From Actinomortierella ambigua (lineage: Eukaryota; Mortierellomycota; Mortierellomycetes; Mortierellales; Mortierellaceae), in the NCBI GenBank assembly GCA_016098155.1, contig JAAAJB010000013.1, forward strand, positions 1-64,000: DNA of 64,000 nt, given 5' to 3'. The translations under genes and the position numbers were made by a program. Of the stretch, positions 24,001 to 36,100 are shown one piece after another. Every line of letters begins with the position of its first letter. The first letter of the stretch is position 1. The notes below the pieces were generated by a model. The model had not been told where the DNA came from. It saw only the letters and a program-made list of their open reading frames with translations, and did no database searches.

Positions 24001-24790
24001 AATTTTGCCATGAGGCGCTGTTGTGAAGAAGGGTGACGATTGAAGATACGAATCAATGGTAGCATAGAGCAGAACAGTTCAGTCTGCGGGTTTTCCTCAC
24101 ACCATCATAGAATCTACCTCACATTGTCACACAGAATTCTATACCTGCAATTCGGTATGGTGCGCACCACCAAAAAGTGGAATTCTTTTCAATTTCGATC
24201 CCGGACTGATCACGTGGATCAAGACCCCTGTGTTACCACTGTCAAGACTGAATGCCTTCAGTTTCTTTCCACAATCTCTCTCCTCCTCTCTGTCTCTCAT
24301 TATCACTCTCACTCTCACATACAAACACGCACGCACACAGACTTTCCAGATAGAAAGCTGGATTGTCCTTTGCATTTGTATGTGCTCGACTTTCACGAAA
24401 TATGGTGTGGTGTTGGTGCTCTTTCCTCTCATTCCTGTGGTCACGAGTCTTCCAAAAGACACTGACCGTGGCGAAGAACGAGGGTCAACCGCTGAAGGAT
24501 ACATGGAAATGGTCATTCGACATTATGCCATTTCTTCTCCACAGACTTTTTATTGAACAAGAACTCCTAAATATATCAAGGCCTGCGACAGGAGACAAAG
24601 GCCATTGAGGGGTCAACCTCTCCTCCTCCCTTTTTTATTGTTGTCCTCACGTAGTGCACGTTGGATCGGTCGATTGGTGCCATGTGGACCAGTTCAGAGG
24701 AATGGAATAAAAATGGCTTCCAGGAGTAAGCGAGGTCCTGCCCTTTGAGAGTGGCTCAAGTGGGTTTGGATGGGATGGCGATGGGAGCGT
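24001..24790. other. Region between two secreted-protein genes
   Basis: About 790 bases with CT-rich and CA-rich tracts around 24270-24345. Overlapping frames on both strands share this low-complexity stretch, and none has convincing features. Confidence 0.55.
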
Positions 24791-24800
24791 TTATATAAAA
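24791..24800 (+). promoter_or_regulatory. TATA box of the 149-aa secreted protein gene
   Basis: TTATATAAAA about 100-110 bases upstream of the ATG at 24901, followed by a T-rich then CT-rich leader. Confidence 0.75.
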
Positions 24801-24900
24801 AGGGCGCCGGCCATTCTTTTTTTTTTAAAAAATCTTTTCCATATTTCTCTCTTCTCAACACCTTCACTACCCCGAGAACCATTTAGATGATCTATCCACT

Positions 24901-25350
24901 ATGCGGTGCTCCATCTCCTCCATTACTTTCTTTCTAGTGACTCTCTTGCAGCACCTTGCTGCCGTTCTTGCGACCAGGTACCGCATCGTTCATGCCGATA
25001 CGGGTCTTGTGGTTGCCTCCGACAGTTACGCTCTCAGTTTGCGCCCAGCGTCTGGGAAAGGAGAATTATGGGACACGCCATGGCCTGTGAACGGAACGGA
25101 CATCATCAGAGTCAAGTTTCGGGATGTTGACAAAGGCCTCTTTGTGTTTGTACGGTTCCCGGAGAAGATGATCACCTTGCAGCCCAAGGTCGCATCGTCG
25201 TGGTTGATCAACAACCTAGGCGAGGGCAGGGTGTCGATCAGGCTCCAGTCGGAACCCCTGTTTTGGACACCCCGGGATGGCAAGGTCGGTCTTGCCAAAA
25301 GATCGATGGCCACCACCAGCCAGGAGTGGCAGTTGATCACTGTGCAATAA
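24901..25350 (+). CDS. Secreted orphan, possible beta-trefoil protein
   Basis: A single-exon protein of 149 residues. Residues 1-24 form a signal peptide (hydrophobic ITFFLVTLLQHLAAVLA). The mature part begins TRYRIVHADTGLVVASD and has the short-strand rhythm and turn residues seen in beta-trefoil inhibitors and lectins (RYRIV...LVV..., ...FVFVRFP..., ending EWQLITVQ). Only one Cys, and it lies in the signal peptide, so there are no disulphides. The similarity to a trefoil protease-inhibitor fold (for example the I66 group) is my impression only. The stop codon lies inside a polyadenylation-type AATAAA (25346-25351). Confidence 0.75.
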   Translation: MRCSISSITFFLVTLLQHLAAVLATRYRIVHADTGLVVASDSYALSLRPASGKGELWDTPWPVNGTDIIRVKFRDVDKGLFVFVRFPEKMITLQPKVASSWLINNLGEGRVSIRLQSEPLFWTPRDGKVGLAKRSMATTSQEWQLITVQ

Positions 25351-27372
25351 AGAGCGCGCCCAAGTCATTTCAAAAACACTTTTTGTCTCTTTTGGGAAGG
25401 ACTGGTTGCCTGTACCTATGATATTGATGGTTCAGGAGCAGTTTGTTCTCTCACCCCCTTTACGCAAGATCCTTTGGAGATAGGAGAACGCAACCAGGGA
25501 GTGAAGGGGTCATCTCCCCCTCTCAGTGGAAATCTAGTCTGTGCTCATTGGACCTACGACTTGTTTGTCGTTTTTGACATGTTTGTGTCCCTATTCCTTC
25601 AATCTGCCTTTGGCGATGTCCTCACCCCCCCCTCCCTTGACCGTGGCCATGCAATCCTAAAGGCTCCCTCCCCCCTACTGTGGCTCTTGCGTCTGAAAAC
25701 TCTTTGCACTGTGTTGCAAGGCGCATGCATTGTTCTATCCATGGATATTGACCATCACGCGCAAACCTTCTTGATTCAAACCACATCTTTCACTCTTTTA
25801 TCTCTCGCTCTCTCCTGACGGAGCTGCAGTATGTATCTTAGGAGGGTCGTTGGAACTGAACCTGTTTCGCGCGCTCTATTCTGCACGTGTCTCTCTCTTT
25901 TTTTTTTAAACGTGTGGTGGTTGTGCCAATTGACAGGGGATGTGACAGCGGAGACACGAGTAATGTGGAGAATAGGAGCGGGGTGAGGTCTCATCTCCCT
26001 CGCCGGAGCTTACTTATGATTATCAGACCTTGCTGCCAATCAGAAGTGCGACTATCTAGGCCTACCATGTGTCCTGTAAGGAAAAGCGATCGTGCCTGTC
26101 CTATAATACACATATAATCGAACTTGCCGATGGCCGAGTGAACCATCGCGACAAAGTGGACACCGATCGTTCAATGACAAGCCGGGTGGTCGGAGACTGT
26201 TAATTCAGCAATCGGGGGAAGGGGGGGGGATATAAACAAACCATTACCTTCTTCGCTGTGTACACCGTGAGCTGCTGGCCGTTTTCGCCAATGTACATGA
26301 CATTTTTGGGCAGGGCCGTGCGAGTTTTGAGGCTAAAATTGGCAACCGTCATTTGTTGTTGTGCTGTGGAAAAACAAAAATGAAAGAGCACGCCCTTGGC
26401 CCGAGACACTTTCAGCTGCTGAGATTGGTATGGTTGTTGAGCAATGGATGCATGGCATGGGTTCTTTTATCACACGCCTCCTCGATTGAAGTTCCCGCCT
26501 TCCCCTCCCTCCGCTGTGCACATACACACACACTCTCTTATTCACTTGCGATCGCTCACACTATTGCCCTGCTGGTAGTGAGAAAAGTCGTCGTGTCATA
26601 CTTTGCGCCTTAAAAAGGAAATACCTTGTGAGAGAGAGAGAAGGATGGCTGCGCTCTCGCGACTTCTATGATCGGTTTGGTAGCTTTTCAGTCCCATGTT
26701 TGCCGGTGAACGCCAATGGAGAGAGCAAAAAAGGGATTTATATTTAAATTGGTTCCATGGTGGCGAAGAAAAAGAAAAGAGGGTGGTTTGATGAGAAAGT
26801 GTCGGAAGAGGAAGGATCGTCATTGTTCATATTTGTTAAGACACAAACAAAAGGTCTCTTGTACTGGATTCAAAACAAAAAAAAAAAAAAGGTCGCTCCC
26901 TCCACCATTCAATCAACCAGCCCACCATTCACTCGCCCGCTATTCTGTCTTCTTCACACAACCTGTCCCACCTGGTCCTTTTTTTTTTTATTCCTGCCTG
27001 TTTGATTGTCCGTTCTCTTTCCTTCTTTTCTTCTTCCCCCTCTTTCCATACCATCCTCGCTCTTCCTCGCTCTTCCTCACTCCTTCCACCCCTAAGACGG
27101 TTGTCCTCACGACACACACGATAACACACACGTTTCCCCGGGTCAAATCCCTTGCCACCCTCTTTCGCTTCCAACAGCACTCGGGCCTCACTTTCCCCCT
27201 TTCTCTTTCCCCATCCTCCTATGTCGCTGTCCCTCCAACCTTCAATACTCAAAATCTACCCATCCTCCATACTTTAACCCTAACCTCCCCACCCCTCCAA
27301 TCTACATCTTGTTGCTTTTCGCTTCCTTTTTTCTTCTTTTGACAACCATCCACCCTTCCCCCTTTTCTTTCA
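25351..27372. other. 2-kb intergenic region, mostly uninterpreted
   Basis: The first half is unremarkable. On the minus strand, 26352-26248 reads as a plausible short exon: MTVANFSLKTRT...TAKK, preceded by a good acceptor (ttttccacag) and followed by AAG/GTAATG. I could not find partner exons, so it may be a gene remnant or chance. From 26700 on, the plus strand becomes strongly pyrimidine-rich, forming the promoter and leader of the next gene, with an AT-rich tttatatttaaatt at about 26737-26750. Confidence 0.45.
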
Positions 27373-30154
27373 ATGGCAAGAGACTGGTTCTCCTTCTTGG
27401 ATTTTCATATACTTCCCCGGGACACCTTTCAGCGGCGGTACCAAGACAACCGACGACACCATTCCTCTCTCTCACTCCCGCGCACCGCGACCTCATCGTC
27501 CACCCAGTCGTTGTCTGGCATTCAGTATCATGCTCGTCGATCCCATTCGCGACCCCCAACACCAGCACCTGCGCCAGCACCAACGCCGGCACCAGCATCA
27601 TCGTCTCATCAAGGAAGGCCAGCGCGACACTCTATCGATGGCTCTTCTCGAGGACGCGAGCTGACACTAGACATGCGGCGAGTCCGGACCGCATCTGTCG
27701 AGCCGTTACGAGAGGGCCGTTCACGGACCGATACCCCACCACCGCTTCCAACGGCCTCGTCCAGTTTTGCTCGGCTTTCCCGGTTTCCGTGGCCTCATCA
27801 GCGCGAAGAAAGAGGAAGGTCCCAGACGAGGGCGTCCTCGCGACGATCAAGACATCGGTCCCAGACAAGAGCGTCCTCGCAACATTCGAACGTCCGCTCC
27901 CTGTCTCAAAGGCCCGATGAAAATGATAGGCTCGCAGTCCCTGACGGTCGAAACCGCTCTGTATCACCTGGACATTCACGGCATGAGCATGAAGAACAGC
28001 CAGAGGAAATACATGTGGTAGATTCACAACTGGTAGTAGAAGAAGGTCCGAGAAGAGGGCGAACCAGAACTATACGACCATTGGCATCAACACAGGATGC
28101 TCAGGCCCTTGATAATCGCCTCTCTCTTCTAGACCAGCAAGAACAACAACAGCAGCAGCATCAGCACCAACATCTGCCAACTCCAAGAACACCGTCACCC
28201 TCTGCTGCTGTCACTCGGTCGTGGTACCAGCGGTGCTCGGATCTCTTCTCGAGGCGCTCATCCCTTGCATCGCTCAACACGTCCACGCTGTATTTGCCTT
28301 CTTCTCCTTCTTCCTCTCCTCCTCTTTCTCCTGCTCAAGAAGAGCCCCCTCGGCCATCCTTTCATCTCCCACGTCCCCCTGGCCTGACTGACATGACTCC
28401 TCGGGTGAATCGGCGACGACATGCTGACGAAGGATTGGGCTTGGATGGTCCACCCTCGAGTCGCATCTCCACATCGACCTCTAGTGACAACAACCATAAT
28501 AGCGACCGAAACAATGGCAACGACGACGGTGGCGACAACGGCGATAGCGAGATGAATGATACCAGCAGCTTCTACATCGACCCTCCACCACTTGTGGCAG
28601 TCAACACACCAGACGAAGCATTCATCTTGCGGATGGAGATCTCCGAGGCGGAGCGTGACTTGGTCCAAAAGGTTGATGTACTCAAGCGACTGGCGTTTGT
28701 TGTGTGTACACTGCCTGTGGTGCTTGGCCTGGCTTTGTACTACCAAGCACAAACATTGTATTGGTGGCTCTTCGTGGTCCCCTTGGTAGGCGTGGTCGCC
28801 ATTATCGTCTATCGAATTGTAAGTTTTTTATTATTCCTTGTGCTTTCCTCCTTCACTCTGTTCATCGTGTCCCTCAGGCCAATTTGGCACACTTGTTATT
28901 TTCCAGCAAAAGAGACTACAAGGAAGGAAGAGACTGGAGCACATGCGTCTTCAAAGACCTCTTTTTTTTTTCTCTCTCTTTATTGTTCTTTGGTACTTTT
29001 CTTTTCACCCCTTTCGTTTGCAACTGTTTACTTGTTGTAGGTGGAGGTGAACAACAACAAAGATGCAATGCATCACACTGGACGTGACCGACGTTGGATA
29101 TACCTGTCAACAACAATAACAACGACAGCAACAACAACAACAACAATGGAGAAGGTGTCGAGGCAGGGCATTCCCCATTCCCCACACTCGCCCTGCACAC
29201 CACAACCCCCCCCCCTTTTTGTAGACACACTGTTGGTTGGCCTGTATCCATTACTTGAATTATTCCAGCCATCACCGAAGCAGCAACATAGCCTGACTGG
29301 TTTCGGTGGTGGAGAAAAGGCGAGGTTGAGGGGTTATTGACCAGATGGGGAGGAAGAAAAGTGAAAAAAAGCAGTAAAGAAGGAACCGCAAGCTGCATTG
29401 AGAACGACGCGGGAAGCAAAGGAAGTGGACACATGGCAAAGAAAGAAGAAAGCAGTTATATTGACAGTCTGTACTCACTCGTGTACTCAATCCCTTTTTT
29501 CTCTCTCCCACACACACTCATATGTCGATGTAGAGACTCCTCAAACAGCTGAAGGACCTCCGGATCGATTCGTTGTCGCGATCAAGCACTCTCCTGACCA
29601 ACAACAATGCGAGTCGCCTGACATTCATGCCAATGGAGGTGACCATCTCGATCGACGACGACGTCCCTCTGCCACCACCGACCTATCAGGCCTCGCTTCA
29701 AATACCCCCGGCTTACCTATCGCAGCTGTTGCGCAAAGTTCCCAGCTACGCGTCCTTTTCGAGCCATCTAGAGGGACTTGGTTTCAATCGACCGACTTCC
29801 ACAGCGCAGGAACAGGCATCTTCGTCTTCATCAATCTCGTCACCCACCACCACCACCACCACAACAGATGCGCATGCCCGCTGGAGCACATCGTCTAATA
29901 CGTTGACCGTCGCCTCTGTTCCTGAGCAAGTGCATTCGTCTGGACCACAGCAGCAGCAACAACTGCCCCCTACCAATCATGGCGTGGAAATGGTGCAGAC
30001 AAACCCAGGCACAAGCACGCTGGCTCGAGCTATAATGGAGGGCCAACACGAGGCAAGGAATGATGCAGAGAGCAGCAGCAGTACCTCCCCGCAGTCTGTG
30101 GTGATCGACCTATCCATGCAGGAGGCTTCATCGCGGGGACAGCCTCCATCCTAA
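27373..30154 (+). CDS. Two-TM protein with long Ser/Arg-rich N-terminal region, two exons
   Basis: Exons 27373-28818 and 29534-30154 give 688 residues, with a 715-nt GTAAGT...GTAG intron. Residues 1-400 are low-complexity (Ser, Arg, Pro, Gln; includes a PAPAPAPTPAPA run and degenerate RGRPR/SQTRASS repeats). At about 415-440 lies MEISEAERDLVQKVDVLKRL, then two transmembrane helices (LAFVVCTLPVVLGLALYY and WWLFVVPLVGVVAIIVY, about 440-482). A cytosolic tail follows with LLKQLKDLRIDSLSRSS, the PY-type motif PPPTY and a Ser/Thr/Gln-rich end. PPxY suggests contact with WW-domain ubiquitin ligases (Rsp5 class). No family recognised. The second exon join restores RIRLLKQLKDL in frame; smaller exons inside the long intron are possible. 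AATAAA follows the stop at about 30173. Confidence 0.65.
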
Positions 30155-30452
30155 TCCATCTCCTAATACTGGAAATAAATGTGAAATTAGTGGTGCTTGT
30201 TTAGCATCTTCTGGTTCTGGAGAGTGGACAATGGTTGTCGTTAGCGAGAGAAAGGTGTAGCAGACAGCCTGGGGTTGTACCGCGTTGGTATTGCTACCTG
30301 AGGACAAGCAAAAAGCGCCGAGATGTACGACAATCCTGTAACTTTCACGCGACGCGCGGAGATTGTGACTTTTCTTTCTTATGCCTCTACATCCCTGGAA
30401 TAAAAACATGCCAGCAATCTCCAATGAACTTTCAACTCCCAACCCTCTTGTC
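30155..30452. other. Upstream region of DRN1
   Basis: About 300 bases holding the 3' end of the previous gene (AATAAA near 30173) and the promoter of the DRN1-like gene. No other feature seen. Confidence 0.5.
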
Positions 30453-32821
30453 ATGGCATCTGTCAAAGTGTATGTTTGCAACCTCCGACACTCATTGGAC
30501 CTACCAGGAATGAAGAACTCTTGAAAGGTCGTCATAGCCTTGTCCAGTGTATACTCATGATGCCTTCATCCCTCCAACTTCAATTCGACCATCTCGGGCG
30601 TGTATAGGTTGGCTGTTGGCTCGGCCAATGGAGATCTGGCCACGCTGGTCTCCAAGGTGACGACCATCCATTCGAAGCATGGACCTTTTGACATGCTCTT
30701 CTGCACAGGCAACTTCTTTGGCACTGAGACGTCCGATGAGCTTGTCAGCGATCTCTTGGCCGGAAAGTTTGACTGTATGTTCACACTCTCCCCTCTTCCG
30801 CACTTTGGAAAAAGAACAATGTTTGTTACCGGGAAGAGAATTCTCCAGAAATGCTTACAGTTATCTCGCTCTATCCGTGCTTCTCTACTAGTCCCTATGA
30901 CAACATACTTCATCCATGGAAACAGTGGTGTTCCCGAACGAGTAGAGCAGCGTGCTCTCTCAAACGGCGGTGAAGTTTGCCCAAACCTCTTTTATCTTGG
31001 TATGCCAACACATGGATCAACACAATGCTTTGTCTTTCAACTACATGCCTCAGAGTTTTAACCATAGACAACTTTAAAAAAAATTGCTGAATAGGATCTC
31101 ATGGAGTCATGACATCAGCCGAGGGCGCTAAATTTGCATCGCTGAGCGGCCAGTATGATCGTCAGGTGTATGAAGCCGACACTGAGGCCGAGGACTTTGA
31201 CGCGACGCTGCTCAAGACACGTTACACGGCGGCCGATGTTGAGCATTTGGTGACGAGCGCCAAGCCCAAGGCGGTGTCGGCGCGTGTCGGCGTGGATGTG
31301 TTTCTGAGCTACGAATGGCCCATGGGAATCATGAATGGACTTGTCTCGCAGGACGGGAATGGAGGAACCCCAGCAGCACCAGTACCACCAGCACTTGCCT
31401 CGGTCCCAGCCTCGGCCTTTTCGTATCCGTTGGCGAAGCTGACAGCTCAACTTCAACCGCGGTATCACTTTGCAGCGTCGGCCAAAACCTTTTGGGAGCG
31501 ACCCCCTTATCGGAACACGGAGGGAGCTGGTTTTGCGACTCGATTCATTGGACTGGCCGATGTTGCCAATCCGCAAAAGCAGCGGTGGTTCTATGCGTTC
31601 AATTTGGTGCCGCTGGCCAAGGCTGGCGACGATGTCTTGCAGGCGAGCCTGACCGCCAACACGACCGACTCTCCTTTCGCTGTCGCAGGCTTGAAGCGTG
31701 GTCGGCCATCGGGACAGGACGATGAACAAAATTTTTTCTGGGGCACGCAAGGACAAGGGCAAGGACAGAAGCGCAGCCGAGGTGGTCCAGGGCAAGGGCA
31801 AGGGCCACAGGAACCACCACCGGGGTATGTGTGCAAGCGCTGCAACACCCCAGGTCACTTTATCCGCGACTGTACACAGGCGCGAGCGCCACCAGAGGGT
31901 TACGTGTGCAACATTTGCAAGGAGCCAGGCCACTTTATTGCGGACTGTACACAAAAGGCGTCTGTGGACAAAGCTCGAGAGGAGGAGAGGGCGCAGCGGA
32001 ATCTGCAGCAACAACAACATCAACAGAAGCGGCAGCAGCAGAGGGGCCCACCAGGGACGACGGCATCACCCTGTTGGTTCTGCCTATCGAACCCGGAGGT
32101 GGACAAGAATTTGATTTTGTCTATTGGCACGGAAGTGTACATGACGATGGCCAAGGGCCAGTTGCCGTCGACCCCTTCGAGCTTGGTACCTGGTGGAGGG
32201 CATGTGCTGCTGATTGCCATCAACCATGCCAGCAATTTTGGCAGTGTGGAGGAGGCAGCTCGGGAACAGGTCCATGACGACATTGCAGCATACAAGCAAG
32301 GGCTGAAGAAACTGTATGCGAGCAAAGGAGCAGGAATGATCTCGTGGGAGCTGAGTCTTGGCGGCAAGATCCACCATGCACATCTTCAGATCTGTCCAGT
32401 CCCAAAGGACAAGCTAGATGAGGTAGAGCGGGCGTTTGAACAAGGGTTGGGGGAGTTGCTTTTGCCCAACAATCGTCCTCAGCAGCCGCAAGAACAAGAA
32501 CAAGAACAACAACAACAACAGACGGATCAACAGCAACAAGCACAAGATGAAGAAGCAGAGCTTGCATGGCAGGACCATGCACCTCAAGATCCGCAGCAGG
32601 GATTCTTCCGGGTGGAGTTGCCTAGCGGCAGGACGCTGGTCTGTCCGCTGCCACGGACACGGCGGGCGAATGCGCAGTTCGGACGGAATGTCGTGGCCAG
32701 TGCCTTGGGGTTGAAGTCGCGGTCAAACTGGAAGTCGTGCATGCGGTTGGCGGATGACGAGCTCGCAGACAGTAATACGTTCAAGGCAGCCTTCAAGGAC
32801 TATGACTTTACCTTGGCGTGA
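30453..32821 (+). CDS. DRN1: CWF19-like / DRN1 debranching-associated protein with two zinc knuckles, four exons
   Basis: Drn1/CWF19L1 works with the lariat debranching enzyme Dbr1 in intron turnover, in the nucleus. Exons 30453-30469, 30608-30774, 30892-30999 and 31095-32821 give 672 residues; the 17-nt first exon encodes MASVK and two bases of the next codon, and joins in frame to LAVGSANGD. The N-terminal part (about 1-260) is the metallophosphatase-like domain (GPFDMLFCTGNFFG; YFIHGN). Two CCHC zinc knuckles (CX2CX4HX4C) lie at about 343-356 and 368-381. The CwfJ C1 domain follows from SPCWFC at about 422 and includes the HIT-type motif HHAHLQ at about 523. A Gln-rich insertion precedes the CwfJ C2 domain (SNWKSCM). 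AATAAA lies at about 32892. Confidence 0.93.
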
Positions 32822-33136
32822 AGAGATAGCGAGAGAGGGAGAGAGAGAGAGTGACAGAGAGTGAGAGTGAGAGAGCATGTTGTGACTCTTCAATAAAACA
32901 GAGTATAATTAGAGCATGTGGAGCCTCTGGAGGTGCAGGAAAGGGGAGGGGGGGCAGGGGTGAATGCATGCAGCTGAAATGTACCCAACTTTGTTGCTTT
33001 ACATTCTTTTTTCTTCTTCCTTTTCCCCCATTCTCTCTGCTTTTTACTCTCCCATACCCGTTCACTGACCCACACATTCACTCGCACCCCTTCCCCCCTT
33101 CCCACAAACTTCCTGGCTGTGCTCTGGAAGCAAGCA
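32822..33136. promoter_or_regulatory. DRN1 3' flank and LRR-gene promoter
   Basis: About 315 bases: a GA dinucleotide-type tract directly after the DRN1 stop, AATAAA, then a T/C-rich leader ending just before the start of the LRR gene. No TATA box recognised. Confidence 0.4.
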
Positions 33137-36100
33137 ATGTCGTCTTCGACCTCCATTCACGAACGGCAGCAATGCCCTTCATCACTGCCACCTTCAGAGG
33201 GAGACAGCGAAAAACACCGTCCTATTGTCCTCCCACGAGAGCACCTTCCTGCACTTGAGCAGCATGGCCACGAAGATACCCACTACACCCACCACCGCCA
33301 ATACAGCCATGGTTCCTGGGAGAGCAATAGCGACAGGCACCTCTCGCTGCTGCTGCTGCATCCAACAGCGAAAACAGCAACAACAAGTGGTTCTGCTGCT
33401 GCTTGCATGACCAACGCCTCCACTGACTCTTCGTCCTTCTCCTCCTCTTCGTCCTCTCTCGCCACTTGTTCTTCCTTCTCATCCACCTGCTCCCTCCTCA
33501 CCTGTTCTTCCTCCTTCTCATCCACCTGCTCTTTACTTGCTTCCTCCTCCCCCTCCCCCTCGTCGTCCTCATATCCACAAGGTCCTCACACTACTTCAAA
33601 GGACGCGGATTTACCACACTCCTTGCTCTATGCGTTGCCCCATCCAGAACAGAGCCACAATCGCCTCCAACAACAAGAGCAGGAGCAACAGCAGGAGCAA
33701 CAACAACCTCCAGTTCCTCACCGCGAGCCTTTACGAGTCTCCACTCAGCCCCCAGCAGTAGTACCCACACCTTCCTCGCTCGACAGGCCCAGAGATAGTG
33801 CGTCGCAAGAGGCAGTCATGTCGACATCATCGAGACCATGCACCCCACAAGCATTGACTCGGCCATCACTATCGTCCCAAGGACAGAGCTTCCCTCCACC
33901 TCAACAAGAGACGTTCCAACCGCAACCAATGGATCGCCAGATCTCTTCCTCGTCCTCGTCCTCGTCCTCGGCCACGTTCCCGTCGACGCCCCTGTCACCG
34001 ACCGCGCATACACCTGTGGAAGGTACTGAGGGTGAAACCTCGTCGTCGTATTTTAGTTGCCCCTGGGCGACGGCGACGTCTCAGCCCTCGACCTCCTCGG
34101 CATCATCCTCATCTACGTCGTCGTCGTCGAGCTCCCTGGTATCCTCTTATGCCAAGGTGGGTCTCCATTGGGGCCATCTGCCAACGCTGGAGGACACCCA
34201 AGCGGTCGCAGCCTTTTCGTCTATCCCGATCTCAGATCGTGATCCTGATCACCATCAGCATCAGCACCAACATCAGCACCAACGTCAGCACCAGCATCAG
34301 CACCAGCACCAGCACCAGCACCCGATAACTCCCTCGACAATGACAGCACCTTCATGGTCAGCCACACCACACCATCGTTGTCTGTGGCCGGCAGAGTCGA
34401 CGATGATCACTTCATCGACGCCTTCCACCTTCAAAACCCTCGTGAGCTCGAGGCAATCGGCTGCAACGGGTCGGACCAATCGCTCACCACCGTCATCTCC
34501 CAAAGCGACATCCTCCGCCTCGATGGCGCGGTCTAGAATCAGTCACGCGGCAGCGGAGAGGATGCAGCCAAAGTACCTTTATCCCAACATTGATTCTCAG
34601 ATCCTTTTCCTGCCCAGCGGTATTGACGGCGGCAGTGGCAGCAGTATTGGGGGTACGACAACAGCTACTGCCACTACCACTACTACTTCTACTACTTTTA
34701 CCAACACCAGTGGGAGCAACCATGTCGACACAACCATGACCGGGATGTCCTCGTTGGGAAGCTACGACCGTGGCGGTGGCGGTGGCGGCCGTGGACATAC
34801 CACCCGAAGTGAGTTGACCTGGCAACTTCGGCAGCGGAACATTTTTGAGGCCTCTCAGCCCCAGTACTTGCAGCAACGGCTGCGTGCGTTGGAAATCCAA
34901 GAGGTCAAGAACTTGCAGCGACGACGACAACAGGACGAACCCACCTATCGGGAGCGCAACAATGGTCATGTTCGCCGTTTGATTCAGGAGGCTGTGGAGC
35001 ATGGCCTTGGAGAAATCGATCTAAGGTAATATGCGAGGAAAGTGTGTGTGTGTGACCTAGACACAGTTGCTGTCTTTCCCCCTCCTTTCTCCTTTCTCCT
35101 TTCTCCTCCTTCCCCCTTTATTCCCAACCAACTCTTTCTCCAAACCACTTATCACAGGCTTACTCTGTTTTTCGTTGTTGGTCTCGATAGTAATCATGAG
35201 CTGGACGATCTACCGCCAGATATAATCGATCTCAATTATGCCATCATCCACAACGAGCGAGGGTCACTGCTTTGCAACAAGCTTCAGCTTTTCCTCAGCT
35301 ACAATCTCTTCACGACCGTCCCAAAGCATATTTTCAGTCTCAAGAACCTATCCGTTCTGTCATTAAGTATGTGCGCCCCAAAGATGTGAAACCGAAGAAA
35401 AGTAGGAATAGTGAGCATGTCTTGACTTACACACGTGTACACATCTATCTTTTCCCCTCTTTCTTTCTCCCCAACGCACGGGATACTAAGGGAATAACCA
35501 TTTGACAGAGATCCCACCTGAAATCGGCCTTCTCCAGAATCTTGTCGAGCTGTCTATCGGCGGCAATCAACTTGTGAGTATAGCTTTCCTCTTGTTTACG
35601 ATCTTTGCTTCGAGCATTATTTACCTCCTTCTGCGGCGCTCTTTGTTTTCTTCCCTTCATCCCTCCTACAAATAAGGAAGGAAGCAGATTACGATACTTA
35701 TTCCTTTTTTTTTTAAAAAAAAAAATAGAAACATCTTCCATGGCAAGTGACCCAGCTATCCAAGCTCGTCATCCTGAACGTGCATCCAAATCCTTTCCTC
35801 CTTGCTCCAGAACTCCCGCCTGCACCTGAAGAGGAAGAGGAAGAAGTGGAATCACCACCGGCAACATTGGCTATCCCATGGGATCAGGAGATGACCACGA
35901 CAATGACAACGGCAACCTCGACATCGCCAATTATCCCATCGCAGGCTCTGGAGCTGGTCGAGCACGACGATGAGGAGGAGGCGGTAGCCATTGTGGCGGC
36001 TGAGCCATTATCACCACCGTTGACACCCAACATGGCGATACCGTCCCCCGATGCAGCATCGTTTCACCAGGGACAATTGTTGTTGGATTCTTCAGAGTCT

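Noticed and set aside
28819..29533. Possible gene inside the long intron (frames at 29041 and on the minus strand)
   Set aside because: Frames are simple-sequence derived (Thr runs, poly-Leu) and lack conserved motifs; kept as intron.
31115..32023. 302-codon minus-strand frame opposite DRN1
   Set aside because: Antisense shadow of a strongly supported coding exon with zinc knuckles and CwfJ domains.
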